Translations under genes and position numbers: made by a program
Part shown: positions 1 through 8,105 of the stretch, in pieces
How positions within the stretch are numbered: the first letter of the stretch is position 1
Layout: each line of letters begins with the position of its first letter
Assembly: GCA_002007295.1 (NCBI GenBank)
Contig: LNZM01000022.1
Coordinates: 1-40,233, forward strand
Source of the DNA: Candidatus Epulonipiscioides saccharophilum
GTDB taxonomy: Bacteria > Bacillota > Clostridia > Lachnospirales > Cellulosilyticaceae
Length of the DNA: 40,233 nt
Reading direction: 5' to 3'
Notes under the pieces: generated by a model
The model's database searches: none
The model's input: only the letters and a program-made list of their open reading frames with translations
Told to the model about the DNA's origin: nothing

Positions 1-160
1 ACTTGAATGCACGCTTTCTCCCTCCGTCAGCTTACGCTGACACCTCCCCCGTAATTTTGTTTTCTATGGGAAGTGTCGCCGAGAGTTATTATTAGATGAC
101 GGAAGCAGAAGATGATCCTTCGTTTTTAAAGTTAATGCGACAGCCCCCTAAGTGCAGAAG
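1..160. repeat. Dispersed hairpin repeat, partial copy at the window edge
   Basis: This stretch holds a degenerate copy of the intergenic repeat family seen throughout the window. The recognisable part is at about 15-60: a 'cttctccctccgtcagc' block, the GTCAGC/GCTGAC hairpin, then 'acctccccc' and 'aattttgt'. The same block recurs near 33.87 kb and 18.62 kb. The rest, up to the stop codon of the next gene, shows no gene. It may continue beyond the window edge. Confidence 0.6.
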
Positions 161-167
161 AGCCTTA

Positions 168-2573
168 TTATTTAGAATGATTGATTAATGACACTGTCGA
201 CACATGGCCACCTGTTTCGTTTATCGAAACTAAAATTTCATTTTCGGCTTTAAGAAGATTTACGGGCACTTCAAATTCTACATAATCAAAGAAATTCCCG
301 GTTTTATCACTATAGCTTAAATCCACAGTATCAAATTGATGCCCATTTATTGAAACATTCAATGGATTGCTAAATCCGTCCGTCTTACCAAAGTTTACTC
401 TCAATATGCTACTCTCCACCTTATCGGTCGGTGCTGATACTATAAACTTGGCTGGCTCAGATCCAGTTGGCTGAAGAGTTCTATCTCCATAATAAGTATT
501 TTTATTAAGTTGCTCCGTAATATTTGGATCCTCATTCAATGTAATTTTTATTATGCTAGTTTCCTCTACGTGCATAAATATATCTTCTAGGCTATCTATT
601 TTTTCATTATCTACAAAATGCAATTCGCCCAAATCTAAATACATCGTAGTTCTCTCGATCTTATCTATTTTTTCATCATCCAACTTTAAATTGATATCTA
701 CATACGCTCTCTGCGGATTCATATTTGTCATCGCCACATAAATAACGTTGCCCTCTTGAACACTGTGAGCATAAATTTCGCTGTCTAACGCATTTGTAGA
801 AATCGGCAATAGATCACCACTATACTCATCCCAAATTTCAAAGAAGTACTTCATCTTCGTTAAGCCCTCTTCTTGGTTAGGTATCAGTCGGCCATCCGGA
901 CCATATTGCCACAAAGTTTCAGGTGTTCCTTTTCTCCATGAAATCGCAGGTAGAATAAATTGGGTTACCATCGCAAATTTATTTGCATGATTCATATATC
1001 TTATCATGTACGAATTATGGTTCTTAAGCTTAATCCAATAATCCGGATCAGTTGGGCCAGCATGTAATGTGCCCGTTTCGGTGATTAACATCGGCTTTAC
1101 GTTGTCTGTTAGCAACATATGATTATATAGTAAATCTAAATCAGCATCCAAACGTCCGGTTAAGTATCCGCCATAATTCTCTGGAGAATCGGGATCGTTT
1201 AAAATCAAATTTTTACTTTCATAAAAATGGTATGAATAATAATCCAAATGATTTTTCGTCTCATCTAAGAAATCTAGGTGCTCAAACGCACTTGCAAATT
1301 CCGCTCCATCCATATTCATATAGGCAGCAGACGGCCCACCAACCAATGTTTCTGGATGAGCTTCATGAATCGTATCGGCCATAATATTATGGAAATCCAC
1401 TAAAACGTCCCAACCATATCCTGGTTCTGGATTAGTATGGTGGGACCACTCGCTTCTTAATGTTGATTCATTTTTTACTTCTATATATTTAGGTCCATTT
1501 CCATCCAATCTTTTGTCTATAGCTACGACATAGGCCGCCGCTAAATCGGCCGCTGCTTGAAAGTTTTCTACGTCTGGTGTACCTCTTCCGAGATCCTTTC
1601 CTTCATAGGTCCAACTTGGCCAGTTATCAAAACAAGTAACATACTCTATTCCTGGATAAAATTTATTTATCCCATTTACTGATATCGTATCTTTTACAAA
1701 TCTATCAAAATAACTTAGGTCCGAATGTCCCTCATTATCAGGATCTTCTTTTAACTTGGCTCCTAAATAACTTCCTGTTTCATAAGAAGGCCCAAATTTC
1801 ATTATTTGTCTTCCAGGTATAAAATTTTTCTCCGTAAAATATTCTGCTACCGTAAATGTATCCGCACCTGCTACGCCAGAATATAGTCGCTTAAATTTTT
1901 CTACATCTAATTTAGTTTCTCCTTCTAAACTTAAATGCTGTGTTGCATCAACATTTACACTTAATCCGTCCAATATCTCTCTATCTCCGCCGATTGTTTC
2001 CCACGCTTCTGTATCATAAACCATGGATACTCCACCACCATCATACAGAACTAAACTTGTAACTGACATTGGACCATTAAATTTAAATTTATATCCGGAA
2101 AACGCTTCTTCTCCTCTTTCTATTTCTTTTAGGTGATCTACGTCAAATGAATCTATCTTTATTTGGTAGGCTGTATCACTGAACCATCCTTCATGCACGT
2201 CTCCTGTCAGCCCTTTAGCTGGATCTATAGCTTGTATCGATTTCATAGTTTTAAATCCAGATCCATACGCTACAAATCTCTCAAAGGTAAAGCTTACTCT
2301 TAGTAAATCCGCTGGAATCTCGATCTCTTTAGATTCTCCTTCGGCTAATGTAAACGGCTCGATTGGAAAATTTACACTCGTTATCCTCTCTTCTAGATCA
2401 TTTACTTGGTATAGCATTTTCGGATTATATTTTTCTATTATATCCGGAAAACTATTGTACGCTGCTTTTTCCGCCGCAATGGCCGGGGGTAATCCTGTAG
2501 CTTTTATGTAGTTCGTTGTGCCTAGCATACCTACTAATAATAATGGTAAAAATATTTTTTTGGATAATTTCAT
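168..2573 (-). CDS. Secreted GH86-like beta-agarase/porphyranase
   Basis: An 801-aa exported glycoside hydrolase, probably cleaving agar- or porphyran-type red-algal galactans outside the cell. Residues 1-25 form a signal peptide (KK, hydrophobic core, ending near IKA). A beta-rich N-terminal region (about 50-200) precedes a TIM-barrel-like region. Clan GH-A style candidates are the acid/base Glu in VKNEST (about residue 367) and the nucleophile Glu in LITETGT (about 500). The last 90 residues (NGHQFD, then FEVPVNLL and GGHVSTVS) resemble the C-terminal beta-sandwich of GH86 porphyranases; this is from memory of the family, not a search. GH39-type hydrolase is the main alternative. The ATG follows GGGGAGG at good spacing. 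It appears to be a single-gene unit, with repeat DNA on both sides. Confidence 0.68.
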   Translation of the reverse strand: MKLSKKIFLPLLLVGMLGTTNYIKATGLPPAIAAEKAAYNSFPDIIEKYNPKMLYQVNDLEERITSVNFPIEPFTLAEGESKEIEIPADLLRVSFTFERFVAYGSGFKTMKSIQAIDPAKGLTGDVHEGWFSDTAYQIKIDSFDVDHLKEIERGEEAFSGYKFKFNGPMSVTSLVLYDGGGVSMVYDTEAWETIGGDREILDGLSVNVDATQHLSLEGETKLDVEKFKRLYSGVAGADTFTVAEYFTEKNFIPGRQIMKFGPSYETGSYLGAKLKEDPDNEGHSDLSYFDRFVKDTISVNGINKFYPGIEYVTCFDNWPSWTYEGKDLGRGTPDVENFQAAADLAAAYVVAIDKRLDGNGPKYIEVKNESTLRSEWSHHTNPEPGYGWDVLVDFHNIMADTIHEAHPETLVGGPSAAYMNMDGAEFASAFEHLDFLDETKNHLDYYSYHFYESKNLILNDPDSPENYGGYLTGRLDADLDLLYNHMLLTDNVKPMLITETGTLHAGPTDPDYWIKLKNHNSYMIRYMNHANKFAMVTQFILPAISWRKGTPETLWQYGPDGRLIPNQEEGLTKMKYFFEIWDEYSGDLLPISTNALDSEIYAHSVQEGNVIYVAMTNMNPQRAYVDINLKLDDEKIDKIERTTMYLDLGELHFVDNEKIDSLEDIFMHVEETSIIKITLNEDPNITEQLNKNTYYGDRTLQPTGSEPAKFIVSAPTDKVESSILRVNFGKTDGFSNPLNVSINGHQFDTVDLSYSDKTGNFFDYVEFEVPVNLLKAENEILVSINETGGHVSTVSLINHSK

Positions 2574-2742
2574 TGATTCCTCCCCTTTATTAATAATTTT
2601 TCGTATATAATGATACTACATATCAACAAGACAAGTCAATAATTTTTGAAAAATTTTCCAAATATTTTTACAACTTTAACTTATACTTACTCTATATTTA
2701 CAGCTTCTAGTTTCTAGCTTTTGGCTCGCATCCTTTTAATCT
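2574..2742. other. Upstream region of the GH86-like gene plus a Sel1 tail fragment
   Basis: No gene is seen. The part next to the GH86-like start is AT-rich and should hold its promoter, but I cannot place one with confidence. From about 2699 to 2742 the sequence repeats a piece of the downstream Sel1 gene tail (tttctagcttttgg at 2711, then ctcgcatcc), and is interrupted at 2743 by an inserted element. Confidence 0.45.
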
Positions 2743-2885
2743 CATAGGCGGGAACTTAAGAATCTTTCGGCGAAGCTAACTAATGGTGCAGACAACCTAC
2801 TCCCATTCCAGCGAAGCTGACTGAGGGGTTCTTCTGGAGTAGTTACTCCGTAATCACCTTCTATTTTCTTAAATTCCCATGTATG
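2743..2885. mobile_element. MITE-like element with inverted ends and 11-bp flanking repeats
   Basis: This 143-bp non-coding insert begins with CATAGGCGGGAACTTAAGAA and ends with the near inverse complement (TTCTTAAATTCCCATGTATG), matching at about 16 of 20 positions. It is flanked on both sides by the identical 11-mer ccttttaatct (2732-2742 and 2886-2896), which looks like a target-site duplication. It lies inside a decayed copy of the Sel1 gene tail. Internally it carries 'gcgaagctgactgag', the core of the window's dispersed hairpin family. It codes for nothing, so any transposition would need an enzyme supplied elsewhere. Confidence 0.6.
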
Positions 2886-2910
2886 CCTTTTAATCTACAC
2901 TTCTAGTTTC

Positions 2911-3206
2911 TAGCTTTTGGATCGCATCTTTATTTCCAAAATCAATAACTCGTTGTAGTCAATATTTTAATTGATCCATATCTTTTTCTACCCCGATTCC
3001 TTCTTCATAACATTCTGCTGCCTTTTAAAACTTATATTCACTCTGTACTTATACTCTCTAGCTTTTGGATCGCATCTTTATTTCCAAAATCAATAACTCG
3101 TTGTAGTCAATATTTTAATTGATTCATATCTTTTTCTACCCCGATTCCTTCTTCATAACATTCTGCTGCCTTTTAAAACTTATATTCACTCTGTACTTAT
3201 ACTTTC
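2911..3206 (-). repeat. Two extra 148-bp copies of the Sel1 gene 3' end
   Basis: Copies at 2911-3058 and 3059-3206 differ at only about 2 of 148 positions and are followed by the homologous in-gene segment from 3207. Read on the minus strand, each encodes the last Sel1 repeat and C-terminus of the neighbouring Sel1 protein. Both carry the same Trp-to-stop change (TGG to TGA, seen as gtagtcaat versus gtagccaat in the gene). The decay therefore happened before the more recent duplication. The copies also carry the gene's stop region (cactctgtac). They are not expected to be translated. Confidence 0.85.
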
Positions 3207-4112
3207 TAGCTTTTGGATCGCATCCTTATTTCCAAAATCAACAGCTCGTTGTAGCCAATATTTTAATTGCTGTATATCTTTTTCTACCCCAATTCCTTCT
3301 TCATAACATTCCGCTACCTTTAAAAATGCATTGCCAAAATTATGTTCTGTTGCTTTCATATACCAATTAAATGCTTGCTCCAAATTTTGTTCTACTCCAT
3401 ATCCATTCTGATAACATTGTGCTACATCCATTTGTGCGCTATAATATCCTTGTTTGGCTGCCCTTTTGTACCAAATAAACGCTTGTTTTGGATTTACCCT
3501 TGTATTCTGTCCATCTTTATAGTATGTCCCTAATTGATACTGCGACCTATTATGTCCTTGCGTTGCTGCTGCTTTTAACCACTCAAAGGCTAAGTCCTCA
3601 TCTTTTTCAACGCCCCATCCTAGTAGATAACATCTAGAGATTTCATACTGAGATTGCGCATCACCTTGCAAGGCGGCCTTATAATACCATCTATAAAAAT
3701 CCTTCTTGTTAAAGTTTTGTTTAGCTTGTTCAGCTAAAAGAAGCTGGGCCGGCAAATATCCTAATTCTGCAGACATATTATATAATGCTTGCACTTCATT
3801 TGTATCTCCCTTTTCATCATGTTCATTAGCTAATTCAAACATACGTTTTGCTTTGAAATTAAATAATTTCGGATATTTTTGCAAGTTTTCATAAAATGAA
3901 TCATCTTCTCCCTCATATACATATACTATATCTTTATCTTGCATATATATTTGCAGTTCTTTGGTTAAGCCTTTCCAGTCTTCTTCGAATAAAAACCATT
4001 TAGATATATCGTTAGAATTTATAAACATAATAATTCTAATAGACTCTATAGGTTTGTTGTTAACATATATTGTTACAGACGATACATTATAATTAATTGT
4101 TACAAATAACAT
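3186..4112 (-). CDS. Sel1-repeat protein
   Basis: A 308-aa cytoplasmic protein; Sel1 (TPR-like) repeats usually act as protein-binding scaffolds. After an N-terminal domain of about 90 residues that I do not recognise, with no signal peptide, roughly five 36-residue repeats follow. They show the typical pattern YxLxxxY/CYxxGxGVEKD, then AFxWYxKAAxQG. The chosen start (MLFVTINYN) has GGGAGG five bases upstream; a longer reading beginning 17 codons earlier has no ribosome binding site. It is divergent from the GH18 gene with about 150 bp between them. Its 3' end is the source of two tandem downstream copies. Partners are unknown. Confidence 0.85.
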   Translation of the reverse strand: MLFVTINYNVSSVTIYVNNKPIESIRIIMFINSNDISKWFLFEEDWKGLTKELQIYMQDKDIVYVYEGEDDSFYENLQKYPKLFNFKAKRMFELANEHDEKGDTNEVQALYNMSAELGYLPAQLLLAEQAKQNFNKKDFYRWYYKAALQGDAQSQYEISRCYLLGWGVEKDEDLAFEWLKAAATQGHNRSQYQLGTYYKDGQNTRVNPKQAFIWYKRAAKQGYYSAQMDVAQCYQNGYGVEQNLEQAFNWYMKATEHNFGNAFLKVAECYEEGIGVEKDIQQLKYWLQRAVDFGNKDAIQKLESISTE

Positions 4113-4266
4113 AAAAGCCTCCCTTATTTTATTTTTATAACTAATATATGTAAGACCTCGCAAAAAAAAAACAACTTAATTTTTTTATTCTTTACTGTAA
4201 CTTTAAAACTTGTATGTGTATATTATAAATATAGTATAAATTGAATTATTAGGAGGAGGATTATAC

Positions 4267-5727
4267 ATGGCAGAAACTATTTCTATAATCACCAAACCAA
4301 AAAAAGGTTTAGACGAATCCGCTTGGACCATTATAGCAATGGGTGAACCTAAAAATTTATTGCTATCTAAAGTTTCTACAGATTTTCAAGATCCATTATT
4401 TCAACATAATATTAACTTTGCTACTCTCACTACATCTAAAAAAGAGGATGAAATAGTATTTTATATTTTAGAACCTAATTATCATGTTAGAGCCATAATT
4501 TATTTGAACGAACATAATCCGATTACGGTCGATAACCTTATAAATATTGTAGCCAACTTAAAAGAATATGAATTCAAAAATGTAGAAAATCTAGTAGAAT
4601 ATGAATTAAAAAATGTAGAAAGCCTAACAGAATCCGAATTAAAACATGTAGAAAAGCTAATAGAATCCGAATTGCAAAATGTAGATGCTAATTCTATGAG
4701 ACTATCCAATAATCCGATTTGCCCTAATTTAAACAGAAGTGTAGGAGAATACATTCTCGGCAGCGCCAATCATGTAAACCCTTTCGTGCTAGATTTTGTT
4801 GTCTACTCTTTTGCTCTAATTCAACCCGACGGTTCTTTTAAAGTTTATTCACAAAAACAATTAAAGGATTTAGTCGCCCTAAAAACTCTTAACCCCAATC
4901 TAAAGGTTACCATGGCTATCGGTGGTTGGGCTGCCGACGGTTTTTCCGATGCAGCCTACTCAGCAGAAAGCCGATTTAAGTTTGCTCGAGAAGCCCAAAA
5001 ATGGGTAAACGAATATAATTTGGATGGTATCGATTTAGACTGGGAATATCCTGGTAGTAGCGCCGCTGGTATAAAATCTAGAAAGGAAGATAAACAAAAC
5101 TTTACCCTTTTATTAGAAGCTCTTCGCATGGTTCTTGGGCCAAACAAACTTATCACCGTGGCTGGTATCGCCGGCGATAGCTATATAAAAAATGTGGAAA
5201 TTAGCAAGATTGCAAAATTCATAGACGCTTTCCACGTTATGACTTACGACTTTACTGCCGGCAATAGTGGCGATTCAGCCAAAAAACATCAGGGCAATTT
5301 ATATACTTCCGAACTTAGTCTATCTACCATCAGCGCCGATCTGTATGTCCGAAACTTAATGGATGCTGGTATGCCTTCTGAAAAAATATTACTCGGCCTA
5401 GCTTTCTATGGCCGACAAGGCATGTTCATGACTAAAACTTATGACGAAATAAAAAGGGACTATCTAAACAAAAATGGCTATAAAGTCAAATTCGATAACG
5501 TTGCCAAAGTCCCTTATATCATCGATCCGAATGGTAACTTCTTCTTGTCTTTCGAAGATGAATTATCTATCTATTACAAAGGAGAATATATTATCGAAAA
5601 TTGCTTGGGTGGCTTGTTTAGTTGGCAATCCGCTTTCGATCAATCCAATGTATTGGCTGCTGCTATGAATTTATCCGTTACTAATCCGCCTGAATTGGAG
5701 AAACTGCTTAAATCTTACTATGTTTAA
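4267..5727 (+). CDS. Cytoplasmic GH18 family (chitinase-like) protein
   Basis: A 486-aa protein with a GH18 TIM-barrel occupying about residues 155-480. The catalytic signature is LDGIDLDWEYPG (DxxDxDxE, Glu as acid/base), preceded by the strand motif VTMAIGGWA and followed by FHVMTYDF and LGLAFYGR, all typical of GH18. There is no signal peptide, which is unusual for a chitinase. The first 95 or so residues are an unrecognised domain, followed by four 11-residue repeats that separate it from the barrel. It could hydrolyse beta-1,4-GlcNAc-containing material, including peptidoglycan-type or spore-cortex substrates, but the substrate cannot be read from sequence. The start is set by AGGAGGAGG about six bases upstream of ATG. 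Confidence 0.85.
   Translation: MAETISIITKPKKGLDESAWTIIAMGEPKNLLLSKVSTDFQDPLFQHNINFATLTTSKKEDEIVFYILEPNYHVRAIIYLNEHNPITVDNLINIVANLKEYEFKNVENLVEYELKNVESLTESELKHVEKLIESELQNVDANSMRLSNNPICPNLNRSVGEYILGSANHVNPFVLDFVVYSFALIQPDGSFKVYSQKQLKDLVALKTLNPNLKVTMAIGGWAADGFSDAAYSAESRFKFAREAQKWVNEYNLDGIDLDWEYPGSSAAGIKSRKEDKQNFTLLLEALRMVLGPNKLITVAGIAGDSYIKNVEISKIAKFIDAFHVMTYDFTAGNSGDSAKKHQGNLYTSELSLSTISADLYVRNLMDAGMPSEKILLGLAFYGRQGMFMTKTYDEIKRDYLNKNGYKVKFDNVAKVPYIIDPNGNFFLSFEDELSIYYKGEYIIENCLGGLFSWQSAFDQSNVLAAAMNLSVTNPPELEKLLKSYYV
4564..4686 (+). repeat. 33-bp in-frame tandem repeats (11-aa units) in the GH18 gene
   Basis: Units start at 4564, 4597, 4630 and 4663. They encode the series EYEFKNVENLV, EYELKNVESLT, ESELKHVEKLI, ESELQNVD. 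The charged and leucine-spaced pattern suggests a helical, possibly coiled-coil linker between the N-terminal domain and the GH18 barrel. Confidence 0.85.
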
Positions 5728-5739
5728 ACTTAGTACTTA

Positions 5740-5958
5740 GACAGACTGAGGGATTCTTATGGAGTTGTCGCACCGCTTCCCTGCAATTTTGTGACAGCTC
5801 CCTTTCCAGCGAAGTAGGAACAATATCTAAGTTGGCCAACAACTTAAATATGATTCGCTAAAAGGGGAGCAGGTTGCCTACACTCTTAGTTCGCTTCGCA
5901 AAAAGATTCTTAAATTCCCGGCTATGCTCCTAGAAGGAGAGTCTGGTCGGAGAGCCTT
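5740..5958. repeat. Dispersed hairpin repeat copies in the GH18/LRR intergenic gap
   Basis: This holds the blocks 'gactgagggattcttatgg', 'gcaccgcttccctgcaa', 'ttttgtgacagctcc', 'attcttaaattcccggctatg' and the terminal 'ggagagcctt'. All recur at other intergenic sites (18.6, 33.9 and 2.75 kb). It lies between two convergent genes and has no coding potential that I can see. Confidence 0.7.
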
Positions 5959-5969
5959 GAAATAATAAA

Positions 5970-6007
5970 AGACTTGTAGAATATCAATCATCTACAAGTC
6001 TATTTTT
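5970..6007. terminator. Bidirectional rho-independent terminator
   Basis: A perfect 11-bp stem (AGACTTGTAGA at 5970-5980 with TCTACAAGTCT at 5991-6001) is followed by ATTTTTTT on the plus strand and by TTTTATTATT on the minus strand. It sits directly against the stop codon of the leucine-rich-repeat gene and can serve both convergent genes. Confidence 0.85.
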
Positions 6008-7162
6008 TTAAACTGGAACAGTTAACAACTTCCAAGTTTTTGCTGTGATTATCGTCTTCGGTGCCAAAACTTTCGGCTTAGAAAAAGAAACAGATTTCGA
6101 GCCAATAAATTTCAACGTAGTCGGTAGTGTAACAGACTTAAGCGCCGGACAATTAGCAAACACGGCTGATCCAAGAATCGTAACTCCTTCTGGAATTATC
6201 ATTTCGGTTATAGCCGAGCAATCGGCAAAAGCACTGTCCCCTATTTTTGTGATCGAATCCGGTATCTCAAAACTCGAAATGCCTGCACACCCTTTAAATG
6301 CTGCATCTCCTATCTCGGTCGTTTTCGGCGGTATTTTTATTTCTGTTAAAGCCTTGCATCCTTTGAATGAACTTTTTCCGATAATAGTTACTGTGTCTGG
6401 AATTTTAATTTCGCTTAAATTCCTGCAACCTTCGAATGTTCCATTCTCTACGCTTGTCACCCCTTCTGGGATTTCAAAGCTCTTTATTTTTGTACATCCA
6501 TAAAATGACGCATCTCCTAAGAACTTAATATCTTCTGTCATATTTATATTGGTTAAATTTCTGCAGTTGAAAAATGCATTGTTTCCTATATGCGTTAATC
6601 CAGGCGGTATCTTCACCGATTCCAATGCTGAACAACCATAGAAGGCTTTCGACCCTATCGTTACTACACCCGGCGGTATGATCACTTGCTCCAATTGTGT
6701 GCACTTTCCAAATACACTGGATGCTATGTTTGTTACCCCTTCGGGTATTTCTAATATTTTATCTTCTCCTTTATATTTTGTTAAGCTCTTATCTACTATC
6801 TTAAATCCGTCTATCTCTTCTTCTTCCACCATCACTGTAAAGTTTTCTATATTAAATTCTATTTCAGGTCCAAATTTCGTCCTTACTAATATCTCTATCG
6901 CTCGGATTGCTATCTCTTTTGGCCACTGTCCCTTAGTAATCAACTCTTCAGCAATGAGGTTCATTACTATGTATTCCGTTTCGGAACTTACGTGTTTCAT
7001 CACGGCCGCCAATACACCTGACTGAATCGATGCTAATACTATATTTGTATCTGCTGTTTTTAGCCTCTGTTGTACTAACTCCATTAACTTATCGTTCTGA
7101 AAAAATATCTTGCCTCCATATTCTTCATAGATATCTCTGAGGACTTTTACCGTTTCTTCCAT
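6008..7162 (-). CDS. Intracellular leucine-rich-repeat (BspA-type LRR_5) protein
   Basis: A 384-aa protein with no signal peptide. Residues 1 to about 95 are mostly helical. They resemble, by pattern only, a helical module found in front of repeats in some bacterial multidomain proteins (YGxxI, then KLxxLVQQRL and later a GVLAAVM block). From about residue 130 to 360 there are some ten 23-residue LRR_5 units of the form IPxGVTxIGxxAFxGCxxLxxIxI, the Treponema/BspA type. Such repeats are usually protein-interaction surfaces. BspA proteins are mostly surface-exposed, so a cytoplasmic form is notable. The start is supported by GGAGGT nine bases upstream. It ends at a strong terminator. Function unknown. 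Confidence 0.85.
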   Translation of the reverse strand: MEETVKVLRDIYEEYGGKIFFQNDKLMELVQQRLKTADTNIVLASIQSGVLAAVMKHVSSETEYIVMNLIAEELITKGQWPKEIAIRAIEILVRTKFGPEIEFNIENFTVMVEEEEIDGFKIVDKSLTKYKGEDKILEIPEGVTNIASSVFGKCTQLEQVIIPPGVVTIGSKAFYGCSALESVKIPPGLTHIGNNAFFNCRNLTNINMTEDIKFLGDASFYGCTKIKSFEIPEGVTSVENGTFEGCRNLSEIKIPDTVTIIGKSSFKGCKALTEIKIPPKTTEIGDAAFKGCAGISSFEIPDSITKIGDSAFADCSAITEMIIPEGVTILGSAVFANCPALKSVTLPTTLKFIGSKSVSFSKPKVLAPKTIITAKTWKLLTVPV

Positions 7163-7640
7163 GTATTTTTTACCTCCATTGCTCTCTGTTCTTTTGATTA
7201 TTATCTTACATTATTTTTAGATAAATTGCAATAAAAAAATCAGACTTTACCATATTATACACTGAAAATTTTTACCATATTTTTTTCCTTAAGCTAAAAA
7301 TTCCTCCGTTATTGCTATACTCTAATATAAAATGTTTGGTGGAATGAATAAAATGTTGCATTTACATAATATATCGATTATTATAATTTCATGAGGGTTA
7401 AAACGTTAACCTCGCAGTCAGCTTCGCTGTAAGGGAAAACTTCCACAGAAATAGAAATCCTCGTAAAATAATTCGAAGGAGTACCTTTCATTTCCCTGTA
7501 GTTGATACCCCCTAGCCTCTCAGTGTCAGCTTGGCGGAGAGCCTTTCGCCGGCCCCTTAGTCATTTTATCTTTCGCTGACAGGGGCATTAATTTAAGACA
7601 AATCAATCTATAATGAGGTAATTATAACATTATTTTAAAT
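7163..7640. repeat. LRR-gene upstream region and dispersed repeat fragments
   Basis: About 7163-7380 is AT-rich upstream sequence of the LRR gene with no clear promoter consensus. From about 7395 to 7585 there are scrambled pieces of the hairpin family: 'cgcagtcagcttcgctg', 'cctctcagtgtcagcttgg', 'cggagagcctttcgcc' and 'ctttcgctgacaggggc'. No gene is seen. Confidence 0.55.
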
Positions 7641-7642
7641 AT

Positions 7643-7750
7643 GCTTTAGAAATAAAAATCGCAGCAAACGAACCAGTGCGAAAGATGGTAGAAATTTGCG
7701 AAGATTTAGATTTTGGCAATCTACTAAAAGAGTATAGAAGGAATTTATAA
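7643..7750 (+). pseudogene. Possible transposase N-terminal fragment
   Basis: A short open stretch without its own start codon reads ALEIKIAANEPVRKMVEICE followed by DLDFGNLLKEYRRNL and a stop. The xxEPVRKM...DLDF..LL..Y pattern resembles the N-terminal region of IS1182-like transposases (usually 'PVRxLxxxxxxLDxxxLxxxY'). Nothing else of such a gene remains nearby. The call rests on about 35 residues and is tentative. Confidence 0.35.
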
Positions 7751-7782
7751 CTTCGTGGCTAGAATCTATTCAATAAATTAGA

Positions 7783-7866
7783 TTAAAGTATCACTTTAAG
7801 TCGCTATTATCCATAACCTTGCAAGCATTGATAATAATAGAAATTTCGTTTAAAGTAGCACTTTAA
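7783..7866 (+). repeat. 84-bp direct repeat, upstream copy flanking the GNAT gene
   Basis: It begins and ends with a palindrome of the form TTAAAGTANCACTTTAA (7783-7799 and 7850-7866). It matches the repeat at 8526-8609 at about 66 of 84 positions with no gaps and in the same orientation. Between the two copies lie only a promoter region and the acetyltransferase gene. Confidence 0.8.
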
Positions 7867-7894
7867 CTTAATCAATTAACCGCATAAAAAGTAT

Positions 7895-7934
7895 TGACAG
7901 TAACCAAAAGTTATGTTACACTAAATTTAGTGTT
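7895..7934 (+). promoter_or_regulatory. Sigma-70 type promoter with a palindromic operator over the -10
   Basis: The -35 is TTGACA (7895-7900), followed by a 17-bp spacer and the -10 TACACT (7918-7923). A perfect 16-bp palindrome, ACACTAAATTTAGTGT (7919-7934), covers the -10 and the likely start of transcription, where a repressor could block polymerase. About 170 bp of leader separates it from the acetyltransferase. That leader includes a small hairpin ACTCGC/GCGAGT (7972-7990) followed by CTTTAATT, which could act as an attenuator. Confidence 0.6.
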
Positions 7935-8105
7935 TTCCGTCGATAAAATAGGCAATGTCTTACATATAGTACTCGCTATATATGCGAGTCTTTAATTCTA
8001 TAAATGTCAATAGCTAGCCGAAATAAAGGTCATAGCAACTATTGGAAATTAATGTATGCTATATTATAGCTAAGATTGTTTATATAAGGAAAGGAATTTG
8101 ATATA

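Noticed and set aside
7972-7995. Independent small RNA between the promoter and the GNAT gene
   Set aside because: The hairpin is short and the T-run poor (CTTTAATT); without transcript data it is better viewed as a possible attenuator.
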